Shown here piece after piece: positions 1 to 8,587 of a stretch of DNA of 58,098 bases (position 1 is the first letter of the stretch; each line of letters opens with the position of its first letter). The stretch spans positions 1 to 58,098 of the forward strand of contig JAJYTE010000012.1 in assembly GCA_021793215.1 (NCBI GenBank), given 5' to 3'. The notes below the pieces were generated by a model, which was not told the origin of the DNA, searched no databases, and worked only from the letters and a program-made list of their open reading frames with translations. The position numbers and the translations under genes are program-made. The DNA comes from Bacillota bacterium. GTDB lineage: Bacteria; Bacillota; Sulfobacillia; JAJZYS01; JAJYTV01.

Positions 1-274
1 CTCCACTGCCCGCATGCCGCCACCTGCCCTCGTCGCAGCGTCCATCTCAAGCCGGAGATGAGCCCCCGCTTCATTTGTGAGATCCCCCGCGCGACCCAGG
101 CTTGGGAGAAGACGTACGACCGCCGCATCACGGTGGAGCGCTCGCACGACCGAAAGAAGAACGACTTCGGCCGGGAGGGCGGCTACAGCCGCGTGCCTGG
201 AGCACGTCATCGCCTGGGCCAAGCGCATCAACGGACAGGCCCTGCTCGCCGCCTGGCTACCCCATGCCGCCTAA
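1..274 (+). pseudogene. Decayed IS transposase, C-terminal fragment
   Basis: The frame from 58 reads through a segment with WEKTYDRRITVERSHDRKKNDFG, the kind of 'Y..RT.VER...RLK' segment found near the end of DDE transposases. From about position 180 the match continues in the frame of 77-274, which reads CLEHVIAWAKRINGQALLAAWLPHAA before a stop. A single frameshift therefore separates two parts of one former protein, and the 5' part lies outside the window. The family (IS1182/IS4/IS5-like) cannot be fixed from this piece. The following bases up to 567 hold nothing I recognise. Confidence 0.5.
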
Positions 275-567
275 ACCACCGCGCGCCTCACCAACAGCTG
301 ACCCGCCAGGACTCGCTCCAGCCCGAAGATCAAAAACGGCCCCCGCCTTGGGCCTTGAGTGTTCGCAACTATCACACCCCATACCCGCGCGCGCCCATGA
401 CGCGGCTCCCGCGCTCACACCCGTTCCGACAATACGCTGATAACGACGGCCGGACGCGGATGTAGTTCGGTAGATGATGCTGCCTGCGGCCCCGAGACTG
501 GCTTCCCAACAGCATAGCAGGTTCATGCTTGGCTGGCCCGGGCGGTGGCAGCCCTGCCCTTGAGGTC

Positions 568-975
568 TTATGCGAGACCAGGTGTTTGCGCCCCGCGCTT
601 GACCAGTTCCTTGTCAAAAGTATAGATCTGGGCCTCTGCGACGTGGCTCAAAAGGAGACAGTCCACCCAGTCGAGGTTGGACGTCTCGAATGTAAGCAGA
701 GCAGTAAGAACGTGGGGCAGATCGTCAATCACAACGCCTTTCAGCCCCGCCAACTCACGCAACGTGGATGCCACCTCGTCCCGAGCGTGGCCGCCCAACC
801 TGGGCGAAGTAAGCACGTATATTATCTCTGCCAGCACAGGTGAAAGGATTACAAGAGTAAACCGTTCATGCGAGGCGCTGATGAAGAGCCTCTCGGCTTT
901 ACGTGCCTGTTCCTCGGGTTCGCCAAGCAACAACCGTAGCACGATGCTCGCGTCTACGTAGGCTATCTCACTCAT
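568..975 (-). CDS. vapC: PIN-domain toxin, VapC family
   Basis: A 135-residue protein of typical VapC length. The N-terminus reads MSEIAYVDASIVLRLLLGEP, giving the first PIN acidic residue in 'YVDAS'. A mid-protein acidic residue is visible in LSPVLAEIIYVL, and the C-terminal pair in NLDWVDCLLLSHVAE plus IYTFDKEL. PIN toxins are Mg-dependent RNases that cut tRNA, rRNA or mRNA. The chosen ATG overlaps the end of the antitoxin gene by 8 nt, so the pair is probably translationally coupled. A longer reading frame reaches 1110 but would run through the antitoxin in another frame. The RNA target cannot be predicted. Confidence 0.85.
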   Translation of the reverse strand: MSEIAYVDASIVLRLLLGEPEEQARKAERLFISASHERFTLVILSPVLAEIIYVLTSPRLGGHARDEVASTLRELAGLKGVVIDDLPHVLTALLTFETSNLDWVDCLLLSHVAEAQIYTFDKELVKRGAQTPGLA

Positions 976-1228
976 GCGATGACTGCCCATATTTCGAAGC
1001 GAGGTGTTCTTGATAGTCCTTACGAACAGCGACTGTGTCGATTGGGTGTGCGGATCGCAATGCTCCGAGCAATTCGGAGGCGGTCTTGGTCTTGATAAGC
1101 AAGAGAACAATCTTACCGTCTTCGAGAGTGAAGGTTACCTTGTCCCCGGGCATGATGCGGAGCTCATCGCGTAGCTCTTTGGGGAGGACAACTTGTCCTT
1201 TTGGGCCGACACGAGACATAGATGCCAT
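968..1228 (-). CDS. vapB: AbrB/SpoVT-type antitoxin, VapB family
   Basis: An 86-residue protein with an N-terminal swapped-hairpin AbrB domain: MSRVGPKGQVVLPKELRDEL followed by IMPGDKVTFTLEDGKIVLLL. The C-terminal half (TASELLGALRSAHPIDTVAV and beyond) is the likely toxin-binding tail. A GAGGTGG ribosome binding site precedes the ATG. VapB antitoxins neutralise the PIN RNase and, with it, usually repress their own promoter. The open frame runs on to 2362 upstream, but that part is antisense to the next gene and has no support. Confidence 0.85.
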   Translation of the reverse strand: MASMSRVGPKGQVVLPKELRDELRIMPGDKVTFTLEDGKIVLLLIKTKTASELLGALRSAHPIDTVAVRKDYQEHLASKYGQSSHE

Positions 1229-1453
1229 GGGTACCACCTCGACTCCATCGTAACACACAACGCATTGAGTTATACGTCTACACTGCGGTAGGATCAACCG
1301 CCGGGGTGCCACGCATTTTCCCAGGCGCACTTTGGACGGTATGGCGGTCTGTACCGCGCCCATAGACCCGGTTCGGAACTTGTGACAGGGACTCCAACTT
1401 TTTGCGGCGAAGCCGTGGGAGGCCAGAACGTTAAGCGTTAGGGGGCACTCCCG

Positions 1454-2332
1454 ATGAAGACCGTTCCTCCGATGCCGTCCGTTGCCCAAAAGGGTACCCT
1501 CGGCGTAGTTCAGATGCCCCGCTTTTGGTGCAAGGTGCTCTTGGAGGTGAAGGGACAACTCGCGGAGGGTTATTCCGCAAGCGGTGCCGGGTTCGACAAA
1601 GCGATGCTGAATGGGCTCGAGATTGACCAGGAGGTTGCGACGCAGTATGTGCGTGACAACCTGCCGACGTATCCCCAGTTCGAGGAGTGGGTCTTGCGGC
1701 AGAAGGGCGGCACGTTGCCGGCGGCCTCCGTCCAGATGGTGAACGAGCGGATCCTCGGGTACACCTCGACCGAAGAACGGCTCCGGCCGTTCAAGGAGAG
1801 CGTCGGACTGGATCCCGACTTCCCGACGACCGCCTACCACTGGCTGATCGAACTGGATGACTGGAAGCAGTTCCACGTCCGCCTTACGGCAGGTGGCGGA
1901 GCAACGAAGCGGATCCCGTTCGCCGTCGAGGCGCGCGGACCGATGGGCGCGGTGCAACTGCCGCGGCTTTGGTCGAAGGTGTTGCTGGACGCCAAGGGCC
2001 TCCTCGCCGAAGGGTACGTCGCGTGCGGCAACGGCCTCGACCGCATGGCCCTGGAGCGCCTGTCCCTGCAGCGTGAGGAAGTCGTCGGCTTCCTCGCGGA
2101 GGCCACACCGACCTACCTCGAGTTCGAGCAGTGGATCGCGTCGCAGCACGGCCCGGTCTGGCCCGAAGAAGTGCAGCGCTTGAATGCAGAGATCCTCGGG
2201 CACGACTCGCCGCGCCGGGCCGCAATCCTCGACGCCGCCGGCATGGACCCCAACCTGAACGAGACGAAGGCCTACGCGCTGAATCGCTACGACGACTGGG
2301 CGGAGTTCCACAAGATTATCGCCGCTCTCTGA
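1454..2332 (+). CDS. Tandem-repeat DUF5069-like protein
   Basis: A soluble protein of 292 residues with no signal peptide or membrane segment. It contains two copies of one domain, about residues 18-145 and 163-290. Both begin 'G.vQmPR.W.KVLL..KG.LAEGY.A.G.G.D' and both contain a 'PTY..FE.W' block, a 'VQ..N..ILG..S' block and a closing 'A......YDDW..FH' segment. The pattern resembles the uncharacterised DUF5069 family, usually a single-domain protein. The ATG at 1454 follows a weak AGGGGG site; an ATG at 1472 is an alternative. A rho-independent terminator lies downstream. No function is known. Confidence 0.75.
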   Translation: MKTVPPMPSVAQKGTLGVVQMPRFWCKVLLEVKGQLAEGYSASGAGFDKAMLNGLEIDQEVATQYVRDNLPTYPQFEEWVLRQKGGTLPAASVQMVNERILGYTSTEERLRPFKESVGLDPDFPTTAYHWLIELDDWKQFHVRLTAGGGATKRIPFAVEARGPMGAVQLPRLWSKVLLDAKGLLAEGYVACGNGLDRMALERLSLQREEVVGFLAEATPTYLEFEQWIASQHGPVWPEEVQRLNAEILGHDSPRRAAILDAAGMDPNLNETKAYALNRYDDWAEFHKIIAAL

Positions 2333-2440
2333 GCGGTGACGCTCAAACCGCTGCCCTGCCAACCCAAATGCTCGCCGCAGATGGGAAAGCGGGTTGAGTC
2401 GCGAGGCTCACATCAACGAACCATCCAACTGGAGACTCCT

Positions 2441-2474
2441 AGACCCGCTTCCTGATAGGAGTGCGGGTCTTTTC
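2441..2474 (+). terminator. Rho-independent terminator after the DUF5069-like gene
   Basis: An 8-bp perfect stem (AGACCCGC / GCGGGTCT) with a 14-nt loop, followed by TTTTC. Confidence 0.8.
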
Positions 2475-3145
2475 ACGTGCCGGTTGCGGGGTCGTGGTGG
2501 CCGTAGATGCGCTGGTAACCGGAAAACCCGATGTCCTACGACTCGCGCGCAACCGCCCGGAGCCAGTTCGCGCCCATAAGGGACACCATGCAACGAATGC
2601 ACCTCGGCACCTTTCTGCCTCTGAGCGTCTGGTTGCCGAGCGGCACGATGATGATGTGCGACCCATCGGCACGCATTGGTCAGTCGCTCGGCGAAGCCTC
2701 GTAGAACATAAGCACGCAGAGGTCGGGATCCCTAGACGGCCGAGCAAGTATGCTCCGACAACAGATCAGCGACCGAACCAACAAGCGCCCCACAACCTCG
2801 TGTAAAGGCGGTGGGGCGATGATCTGCAATGGATAGCAGAAGGTCAATCTTTACCGTATTACGTAGTTCGCCCATGTGACCCTTGTGCCGGGTTGCAACG
2901 CCGGATCACGGTAACCTCGGGGGTTGGAGCTACGGCATTCGCTGACCAGGTCTCGAGCTTACCGTGCGGCTCACTACCGGTGTCGACCGTCCCGCGGAAG
3001 CCCATGCGCAACTGTGGAACTGCACGCGGTCGATCGATCCGCTACTCAGCAGAGCTTTCGCCATAAACGTTCACACGTTCTTCTCCAATAGATAACACGT
3101 CATTCCTACGCTTTAGTCAGGGCCATATCGGACCGACTGGGGGCG
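2475..3145. other. Gene-poor intergenic region
   Basis: No convincing gene was seen on either strand. The longer open frames have no recognisable domain and atypical composition. A 38-codon frame at 2588-2704 (starting MQRMHLGTFLPLSVW) could be a small peptide but has no clear ribosome binding site. The part before 3146 must hold the promoter of the ABC transporter operon, but I could not place -35 and -10 boxes with confidence and saw no Fur-box-like palindrome. Confidence 0.4.
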
Positions 3146-4198
3146 ATGGTAGGAATGAGTACCAAGCGATCGGTCTTGATCGGGGGCGCTGCGGCAGTCG
3201 TGGCGCTTGTGGCGGGGACGCTCTCCGCGGGCGCGGGAGTGGCGCACGCCAGCCAACCGCAGGTCTTGGTAGTTTACTCCGCGCAGGGGTACGACCAGGC
3301 GGAGGCGACAGCGTTCCAGAAGGCCACCGGGATCAAGGTCGAGCTCAGCGACATGTCCACTGGACCGCTCCTTGCCAAGGTGGCGGCGGAGAAGCAGAAC
3401 CCGCAGTGGGACGTCATCTGGTTCGACGGCAACGGGGCGATGTCGAGCATGAACCGCCAGGGCATGCTGCTGCAGGGCTGGACACCCAATGACATCGGCA
3501 ACTACAACCCGCTCGGCCTCTCTCTCCTGCCTCCGAACCACGGCTTCTTCCCAACCGGGGTCACAGCGGCGGGCGCGCTCGTCTACAACACCAAGCTCGT
3601 CTCGGCGAACAACGCGCCGCGGACGTGGCAGGACCTCCTGAAGCCCGAGTTCCGCAACGCCGTCGGCATGAACAACCCCGCCATCTCCGGCCCGACCTAT
3701 CCGCTGGTCGCGGGCATGTTCCAACTGATGGGCGTGACCCGCGGCATGAACTACTTCGAGGCCCTGAAGCGCAACGGCCTCAAGATCTTCCCGACCAATG
3801 GGAACACGCTGCAGGCACTGCTCAACGGGACGATCAAGATCGCGATGTTCCAGGACTCCGCGGAGATCAACGCCAAGCTGAGCGGTGACCCCGTGAACGT
3901 GATCTACCCGACCGCCGGCGTGACGATGCTGCCGAGCGACATCGCGATTAACGCGAAGGCGCCGGACATGTCCGCCGCCAAGAGGTTCGTGGACTTCGTC
4001 CTCAGCGGCCCGCGCGGCCAGAAGGTGATGCAGGACATCTCGGCGGCCGGCTCCGACTCCCTGTTCCAGCCGGTCACCAAGGTGATCAACCCCCTCTACG
4101 TCCGCAAGGGCGTGAAGTGGAACGTCGTGAGCCCAGTGTGGGCAGGCACGAACGAAGCGTCCTGGACCCAGTGGTTCACCGACAACATCGTCCGCTAG
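3146..4198 (+). CDS. ABC transporter substrate-binding protein (Fe3+/phosphonate/polyamine type)
   Basis: A 350-residue type II periplasmic-binding-like protein. Residues 1-36 form a signal peptide: a KR-containing n-region, a hydrophobic core (VLIGGAAAVVALVAGTL) and a likely signal peptidase I site after AHA. The mature part starts with VLVVYSAQGYDQAEATAFQKATGIKV and includes WDVIWFDGNGAM and PRTWQDLLKPEF, typical of the FbpA/AfuA/PotD-like families. There is no lipobox cysteine, and no cysteine at all. The paired tyrosines used by FbpA for iron are not evident, so the substrate is open. It heads an operon with a fused permease and an ATPase. An ATG at 3155 is an alternative start. Confidence 0.85.
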   Translation: MVGMSTKRSVLIGGAAAVVALVAGTLSAGAGVAHASQPQVLVVYSAQGYDQAEATAFQKATGIKVELSDMSTGPLLAKVAAEKQNPQWDVIWFDGNGAMSSMNRQGMLLQGWTPNDIGNYNPLGLSLLPPNHGFFPTGVTAAGALVYNTKLVSANNAPRTWQDLLKPEFRNAVGMNNPAISGPTYPLVAGMFQLMGVTRGMNYFEALKRNGLKIFPTNGNTLQALLNGTIKIAMFQDSAEINAKLSGDPVNVIYPTAGVTMLPSDIAINAKAPDMSAAKRFVDFVLSGPRGQKVMQDISAAGSDSLFQPVTKVINPLYVRKGVKWNVVSPVWAGTNEASWTQWFTDNIVR

Positions 4199-4201
4199 CC
4201 G

Positions 4202-6031
4202 ATGGCACTTCACATCGCACCGCAGGCGGAGACCGCACCGGGGGCAACCCCGGCGCGGCTTCGCCCCGCTTCGGGCGTTGGCTTTCGGGCGCTCTCCGGG
4301 GTGGCGGCCGCGTCCGTGGTTGTCCTCGTTGTGCTGCCGCTTTTGGCGCTGCTCGCGCAGGCCGTCCTCCCGAACCTCTTCGGTGCTCCGCCAAGCCTCG
4401 CCCCGTCCGCCGTCGGACTGAAGAGCCTCCTGAGCGACCCGTACATGCTTTCATCGGGCGTGAACTCCCTGCTGCTTTCCGCAGCGACGGCGATCCTGGC
4501 GACAGCGCTCGGTATCTCGATCGCCTACCTCGTCGTGCTCACCGATCTGCCGGGACGCCGGATCGTCTGGGGTCTCGTCTGGCTCATCCTGATCTCCCCA
4601 TCCTTCCTCCTCGCCCAGGGGTGGGAGCTCCTCCTCGCGCCGGGGGGACTGACCCATGGCCTCTTGGGTGGCGTCCTGACCCGCGTTCTGCTGTCTCCCG
4701 TCGGGGTCATGCTGGTACTGAGCCTCAAGCTCTTCCCGTTCTCGGCCATCGCGGTCGCGTCCGGTCTCGAAGGGCTCGGGCAGGATGTCGTTCACGCGGC
4801 GCGGATGAACGGCGCACGCCCGTTCGCCGTCTGGCGCCGGATCTTGCTGCCGCTCCTGACACCGGCGATCGTCTCGGGTGCCCTGATCGTCTTCGCGGAG
4901 GTCCTCAGTGACTTCGGCGTCGCCGCCACGCTGGCGCAGACCGCGAACTTCCCGCTCACGACCTTCGCGATCTACAGCGCTCTAGAGCAGTTCCCCGTGA
5001 ACTTCCCGGAAGCCGCCGCGACCTCGCTCGTGCTGGTCGGGGCGGTCGTGCTGGCGCAGTGGGGGCAGCGCGCCATCGTCGGCCGCAGGGCCTTCACAAC
5101 ACGCTGGGGAGGCAACCGCACGCTTTCCCCCGTCTCCCTCGGACGCAAGAGGCCGTACCTGCTTGCCGCCGTGCTACTGCTGCTTACGGTTGCCTTCGTA
5201 GTTCCCGCTGCGACGACGGTCGCGGCGAGCGTCATGCCGGGAGGTGCCGCCGGTCTCGTGACGAGCGGCCATCCGACCCTCGCGAACTACGCAGCCGCGC
5301 TGCGCATCCCGTACGGTGCGGACTCCTTCGGCACATCGCTCATCTACGCCGTCTCCGCCGCGACGATCGGGGTGCTCGTCGGCCTGCTGGTCACGCTCGC
5401 CTGGCGGCGTGGCCGCGGCTGGCTCACCGGCATCCTGCAAAGCTTCCTGACGACGGCGATCGCCGTGCCGGGCATCGTCCTCGGCGCGGGCTACATCTTC
5501 CTCTGGGATCAGCCGGTGCTGAAGTACGTGGGGCTGCTCCTCTACGGCACGCCGGCGGCACTGCTGCTCGCGTACGTCGCCGGAGGACTTCCCTACTCAG
5601 TGCGGGTGGCGGCCGGAGGCATCGAGCAAATCCCCACGAGCGTCATCACCGCTGCGCGCGTTTCCGGGGGCAGCCTCCTCACCATCGTGCGACGGATCAT
5701 CCTGCCGATGACGCGCAGCACCTGGGTGCGAATCTGGCTGATGCTGTTCGCCGGGGTGGTCTTCGAACTCCCGGTCTCTCAGCTCCTCTACCCGCCCGGC
5801 GAGCCAACCCTCGCCGTGTCGATCCTTCACCAGTTCCACAACACCGAGTTCGGAACTGGCGCCGCCCTCACCGTGATGTCGACCGCTGCGGTCGCCGTCC
5901 TGTCGCTGCTCCTTCTCTGGCTCGCCCAGGGCCGCACACGGGGAGCGAAGGGGCGTGCCGGTGCGCCGGTGCGCGAAGCGACCGGGCTCGCGCGGCCGCA
6001 GATCCGCGGGGTCAAAGGAGAAGAAGCATGA
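4202..6031 (+). CDS. ABC transporter permease, two fused permease domains
   Basis: A 609-residue membrane protein with about 12 hydrophobic segments, built as two copies of a binding-protein-dependent permease domain (roughly residues 80-290 and 380-575). Each has the EAA-type coupling loop: 'AARMNGARPFAVWRRILLPLL' near residue 200 and 'AARVSGGSLLTIVRRIILPM' near residue 490. The fused arrangement is typical of FbpB/ThiP-type Fe3+ or thiamine transporters. It starts 3 nt after the binding-protein gene, and its stop overlaps the ATPase start (ATGA), so all three should be made together. The charged tail is probably cytoplasmic. Confidence 0.9.
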   Translation: MALHIAPQAETAPGATPARLRPASGVGFRALSGVAAASVVVLVVLPLLALLAQAVLPNLFGAPPSLAPSAVGLKSLLSDPYMLSSGVNSLLLSAATAILATALGISIAYLVVLTDLPGRRIVWGLVWLILISPSFLLAQGWELLLAPGGLTHGLLGGVLTRVLLSPVGVMLVLSLKLFPFSAIAVASGLEGLGQDVVHAARMNGARPFAVWRRILLPLLTPAIVSGALIVFAEVLSDFGVAATLAQTANFPLTTFAIYSALEQFPVNFPEAAATSLVLVGAVVLAQWGQRAIVGRRAFTTRWGGNRTLSPVSLGRKRPYLLAAVLLLLTVAFVVPAATTVAASVMPGGAAGLVTSGHPTLANYAAALRIPYGADSFGTSLIYAVSAATIGVLVGLLVTLAWRRGRGWLTGILQSFLTTAIAVPGIVLGAGYIFLWDQPVLKYVGLLLYGTPAALLLAYVAGGLPYSVRVAAGGIEQIPTSVITAARVSGGSLLTIVRRIILPMTRSTWVRIWLMLFAGVVFELPVSQLLYPPGEPTLAVSILHQFHNTEFGTGAALTVMSTAAVAVLSLLLLWLAQGRTRGAKGRAGAPVREATGLARPQIRGVKGEEA

Positions 6032-7098
6032 GTCTTGAACTCCGGTCCCTCTCGCAGCAGTACGGTAGCCTGCGCGCTCTATCGGATGTCACCTTTCAGG
6101 TGGAGGACGGCGAGATCCTCGCTGTCCTGGGGCCGTCCGGCAGCGGCAAGACAACGCTTCTGGATCTGCTCGCAGGGCTCACGACTCCGGTGTCCGGTGA
6201 GATCCGCATGGGCGAGCGCACGCTCTCGCGTCCTGGCTACGCCTTGCCCCCCGAGCAACGCAACATCGGTTTCGTCTTCCAGGACTTCGCGCTCTGGCCG
6301 CACATGACAGTCTCGCAGACAGTCGCCTTCCCGTTGACGATGCGGCACATCTCTGCGCACGAACGCAATGCCCGCGTCGCGGAGATCCTCTCCCTCGTCC
6401 ACCTCGACGGCTATGGTGAGCGCTACCCGCATGAGCTCTCCGGCGGTCAACGCCAGCGCGTCGCCATCGCCCGCGCGCTCGCCCCGCACCCCGCTGTCGT
6501 CCTGCTGGACGAACCCATGTCCAACCTCGACGCCAGGCTGCGCGAGCAGATGAGGATGCAGATCGCAGATGCGCTGCGCCACGAGCACGTTACGGCTGTC
6601 TACGTGACGCACGACCGGATGGAGGCGCTCTCGGTCGCGGACCGGATCGCGATCCTCGATGAGGGGCAACTCGTGCAGGTGGGCACCCCAGAGGAACTCT
6701 ACCGGCGGCCACGCAGCGCGTTCGTCGCCGGCTTCCTCGGACCTGCGGCGCTCGTTCCCGCCCGTGTCCTGGTCGCAGACCACGACCGGGTGCAGATCGT
6801 GACGGCGACGGGGGTCGTGGCATCCGCTGCGGCGCCTCCATCCTGCGCACCAGGTCAGGAGGGGGAATGGCTGGTGCGGCCGGAGCACCTTCAGATCGTG
6901 GAGGACGCGCAGAACGCAGACGTCCTCTTGCAGGCCCACGTGCGCAGTGCCGCCTACGTAGGCAGCCACTGGCAGCTCGCCTTGGAGCTGCCGGGCTGCC
7001 CGGGGCTCGAGCTCGTCTGTCACCATGAACTTCGAATCGATCCGCAGGCGGACGTGAGTCTGTCGGTCGCACCAGAGCGTACCTGGTTCATGCCGTAG
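6028..7098 (+). CDS. ABC transporter ATP-binding protein
   Basis: A 356-residue ATPase that energises the permease encoded just before it. It shows a Walker A motif (GPSGSGKTT), a Q-loop (VFQDFALWPHMT), the signature LSGGQRQR, Walker B with catalytic Glu (VVLLDEPMSNLD) and the H-switch (YVTHDRMEA). A C-terminal TOBE-like domain of about 110 residues follows, as in FbpC/PotA/UgpC proteins. The start ATG overlaps the permease stop codon and is preceded by AAAGGAGAAG. The open frame upstream to 5059 is a shadow of the permease gene. Confidence 0.92.
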   Translation: MSLELRSLSQQYGSLRALSDVTFQVEDGEILAVLGPSGSGKTTLLDLLAGLTTPVSGEIRMGERTLSRPGYALPPEQRNIGFVFQDFALWPHMTVSQTVAFPLTMRHISAHERNARVAEILSLVHLDGYGERYPHELSGGQRQRVAIARALAPHPAVVLLDEPMSNLDARLREQMRMQIADALRHEHVTAVYVTHDRMEALSVADRIAILDEGQLVQVGTPEELYRRPRSAFVAGFLGPAALVPARVLVADHDRVQIVTATGVVASAAAPPSCAPGQEGEWLVRPEHLQIVEDAQNADVLLQAHVRSAAYVGSHWQLALELPGCPGLELVCHHELRIDPQADVSLSVAPERTWFMP

Positions 7099-7265
7099 CC
7101 ACCCGCGTCCCGGCCACAGCGTGCCAGGTCGCCGCACCGCAGGACTTCCGGACGAAGCATGGAACTGCTCCCGGGCAAGGATTGGCTTGCGCGCCGGAGG
7201 AAGGTGATGGTGGCGGGGTACTTGTTCGCTCAAAGAAACGTGCCCGAAAGATTACTTCTAACAGC

Positions 7266-7294
7266 TTGAAGTTTAGGATCGACTATTCTAAAAT
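7266..7294 (+). promoter_or_regulatory. Candidate sigma-A promoter for the AAA ATPase
   Basis: TTGAAG, 17-nt spacer, TAAAAT. It lies in a locally AT-rich patch. The expected transcription start is only a few bases before the ATG at 7305, and no ribosome binding site is seen, so the mRNA may be leaderless. Confidence 0.55.
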
Positions 7295-7304
7295 ACTTCG
7301 TATT

Positions 7305-8507
7305 ATGACTGTAACAACGAGCCCCCGCAACCCCTACCGGCCCGGCGCGGCCGTGAGCCCTCTGTTTCTCGCAGGCCGGGACGATGAACAGCGCCGCTTC
7401 CGGGCTATCCTCGGCGCTTCTCCAGAACTCCCCGCGAACGTTCGCATTACAGGGCTGCGAGGTGTTGGTAAGACAGTCTTGCTCAAGCGCCTCGAGGAGC
7501 AGGCGGAAGACCTAGGATGGTTGAGTAGCCGCGTCCAAGTGGAACCGCGCCACAACACCGATGCCAGCCTAACCAACCTTGTGGCCGAGCTCGGCCAAGC
7601 CACAGTACGCAGGGTGTCTAACGCCACAAGAGTACGGCAGGCCGTCGAAGGAGCCGCCACCGTTGCCCTAGAGCGCGTGCGTGTGGCTTGGCACGACATA
7701 GAGTTGTCTTTCACCTCCGGCGGCGACCGCGAACGCGATGTGGCCAAAGAACTGTACGACACCGTCGCGGCGGTGGACCGCCACGGGTACCGCGGCTATT
7801 TGCTAATGCTGGACGAAGCCCAGGTGCTACGGGACGACACGGACCGGCACGGCTCACATCCTCTCTCGCTGTTGATCGCGGCCATCAATGCCCTCCAGGA
7901 GAAGGAGCTTCCGATCGGCCTCACGCTATGTGGCCTGCCGACGCTCCGAACCAACCTGCTAAAGTCGCGGACGTACACAGAGCGGATGTTTCGTGGCGAG
8001 GAGATCGGCCGCCTAGCCGAGCCGCAAGCCGCCGAGGCGTTGGTTCGCCCTTTGGCAGACACGGGCGTGGAAGCAGACCCTGGTCTAGTGTCGCGTGTTG
8101 TGCGCGAAGCGGAAGGCTACCCGTACTTCATTCAGTTGTGGGGAGCGGCGATGTGGGACGCCGCTCGAGACGCGGGCGTGCACCGGCTGTCAGAGCCTCT
8201 GCTAGATTCGATCGAAGGTGAAATTTACCGCCGGTTGGATATCGACTTCTACGACGGCCGCGTCGAAGCGCTCACGCCGGCAGAGCAAGATCTTCTGCTC
8301 GCAACGGCTCAGTGTCCGTACCCCCCGTTGCGCACGGCCGACATCCATACGCGAATCGGCAAGCGGGAAGGCAACGTGAACGTGCTCATGGGGCGTCTCG
8401 CCGAACAAGGCGTCGTGTTTCGCATACAAAAAGGGCAATACGAGTACACCGCACCCAAATTCCACGAGTATCTGTGGCGCCGGATAGCTCGCCCGCGGAC
8501 GCACTGA
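7305..8507 (+). CDS. AAA-family ATP-binding protein (Orc1/Cdc6-like AAA_16 type)
   Basis: A 400-residue P-loop ATPase. Walker A is GLRGVGKTVLLKRLEEQA near residue 50, Walker B is GYLLMLDEAQVL near residue 160, and the sensor-1 region is LPIGLTLCGLPTL. A winged-helix-like C-terminal part follows ('LTPAEQDLLLATAQ', 'GKREGNVNVLMGRLAEQGVVF', 'YEYTAPKFHEYLWRRI'). Such stand-alone ATPases are common next to mobile elements and in archaea and actinobacteria; their roles are mostly unknown. The start MTVTTSPRNPYRPG was chosen because it follows the promoter immediately; an in-frame upstream start at 7182 would place the promoter inside the gene. It stands alone with no obvious partner. Confidence 0.8.
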   Translation: MTVTTSPRNPYRPGAAVSPLFLAGRDDEQRRFRAILGASPELPANVRITGLRGVGKTVLLKRLEEQAEDLGWLSSRVQVEPRHNTDASLTNLVAELGQATVRRVSNATRVRQAVEGAATVALERVRVAWHDIELSFTSGGDRERDVAKELYDTVAAVDRHGYRGYLLMLDEAQVLRDDTDRHGSHPLSLLIAAINALQEKELPIGLTLCGLPTLRTNLLKSRTYTERMFRGEEIGRLAEPQAAEALVRPLADTGVEADPGLVSRVVREAEGYPYFIQLWGAAMWDAARDAGVHRLSEPLLDSIEGEIYRRLDIDFYDGRVEALTPAEQDLLLATAQCPYPPLRTADIHTRIGKREGNVNVLMGRLAEQGVVFRIQKGQYEYTAPKFHEYLWRRIARPRTH

Positions 8508-8587
8508 CGATTGCGGGGAAGTGGCTCACCAATACGGGGTCGCCTGCGGCTTGGTCCCGTCGTTCGAAGGTGCTTCTCGATGACTTC

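Noticed and set aside
1229-2362. Long minus-strand extension in front of vapB
   Set aside because: It is antisense to the DUF5069-like gene, and VapB starts with a proper ribosome site at 1228.
2469-2480. Partial parS-like sequence (ttcacgtg)
   Set aside because: The right arm does not match; it falls in the T tail of a terminator.
2461-2805. A 114-codon frame after the first terminator
   Set aside because: No domain, no ribosome site, and it begins in the terminator stem.
5059-6027. Upstream extension of the ABC ATPase frame
   Set aside because: It overlaps the permease gene in another frame and has no domain.
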